Assembly: GCA_035772405.1 (NCBI GenBank)
Contig: JAYKKM010000309.1
Location: 62,001-126,000 of the forward strand
Direction: 5' to 3'
Length of the DNA: 64,000 nucleotides
Origin: Chrysogorgia sp. JL179-B06
Taxonomy: Eukaryota; Cnidaria; Anthozoa; Scleralcyonacea; Chrysogorgiidae
Shown: positions 63,957 to 64,000 of the stretch, in pieces
Layout: every line of letters begins with the position of its first letter
Position numbering within the stretch: position 1 is the first letter of the stretch
Made by a program: the position numbers and the translations under genes
Notes under the pieces: generated by a model
The model's database searches: none
The model's input: only the letters and a program-made list of their open reading frames with translations
Told to the model about the DNA's origin: nothing

Positions 63957-64000
63957 TGACGACGTTTTCCTGGAAAAGCACGGGAATTCAGCGACTCATC
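63957..64000 (-). repeat. 5' LTR, inner end (runs out of the window)
   Basis: TGACGACGTTTTCCTGGAAA followed by AGCACGGGAATTC matches the outer edge of the 3' LTR at 41,663. Only 44 bp are inside the window. Confidence 0.7.

Larger units (their letters stand above)
41663..64000 (-). mobile_element. BEL/Pao LTR retrotransposon, split by nested insertions
   Basis: One minus-strand element can be followed from gag (about 63.85 kb) through RT (61.85-60.65 kb), RNase H (47.53-47.14 kb) and integrase (43.48-41.87 kb) to a 3' LTR. The junctions join in the expected domain order: RT ends HREAIEGV at 60,654 and RNase H resumes with LHAFGDASG at 47,525; RNase H ends PADLASRGS at 47,141 and resumes with GPE-L at 43,480. 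Inside the window, excluding insertions, it is about 5.6 kb, as expected for BEL/Pao. Many stops and frameshifts make it inactive. Confidence 0.85.

Overview
This is animal nuclear DNA, most likely from a cnidarian (anthozoan-like). The evidence is spliced extracellular-domain exons (discoidin/F5-8C, EGF and a cysteine-rich module) with GT-AG introns in matching phases, AT-rich intergenic sequence, many animal LINE fragments, a BEL/Pao LTR retrotransposon, PIF/Harbinger-type short elements and many minisatellites. The phylum is an inference from domain mix and repeat style. No bacterial-type genes are present.

Layout. 1-6.2 kb: repeats and a decayed CR1/L2-like LINE (minus strand) whose leader ORF ends in a 2A-like motif with a changed key residue. 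6.25-19.45 kb: the one confident host gene, plus strand: the end of an F5/8C domain, a broken EGF exon, three intact 135-bp EGF exons (all phase 1-1), and two exons of a cysteine-rich module ending near two polyadenylation signals. Its introns hold tandem duplications and short DNA transposons, several with readable target duplications. 13-30 kb: three PIF/Harbinger-like elements with 3-bp TAA/TTA duplications, a cluster of hairpins at 18.4-18.9 kb, LINE scraps and an inverted minisatellite hairpin. 28-34 kb: mostly unassigned, with weak exon-like signals on the minus strand (chromodomain-like start, decayed C2H2 fingers, LRR-like piece). 33-38 kb: two large minisatellites. 39-41 kb: a TIR element and a 5'-truncated LINE.

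The right third is one nested structure. A BEL/Pao retrotransposon (minus strand) runs from its 3' LTR at about 41.66 kb to its 5' LTR, which begins at about 63.96 kb and leaves the window. Only about 5.6 kb of it is inside the window. It is split between RNase H and integrase by a 3.65-kb element with about 280-bp TIRs (43,489-47,140), and between RT and RNase H by a 13.1-kb block (47,527-60,653). Inside that block lies the most striking object: a 9.29-kb almost perfect palindrome (50,629-59,914) with a spacer of about 26 bp, flanked by an exact 6-bp direct repeat TACATA. It looks like a mobile element made almost entirely of its own terminal inverted repeats. Each arm carries a C2H2 zinc-finger ORF (231 codons, intact in the left arm, frameshifted in the right), a tRNA-Leu-like relic and an inner inverted pair of telomere-like boundary sequences. 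A 968-bp LINE insertion in the left arm has its empty site preserved in the right arm. The 6-bp duplication and 5'-AG ends recall Polinton/Maverick elements, but no Polinton core gene is present, so the class is open.

Limits: all similarity statements come from reading motifs and comparing parts of the window with each other; no database search was possible.
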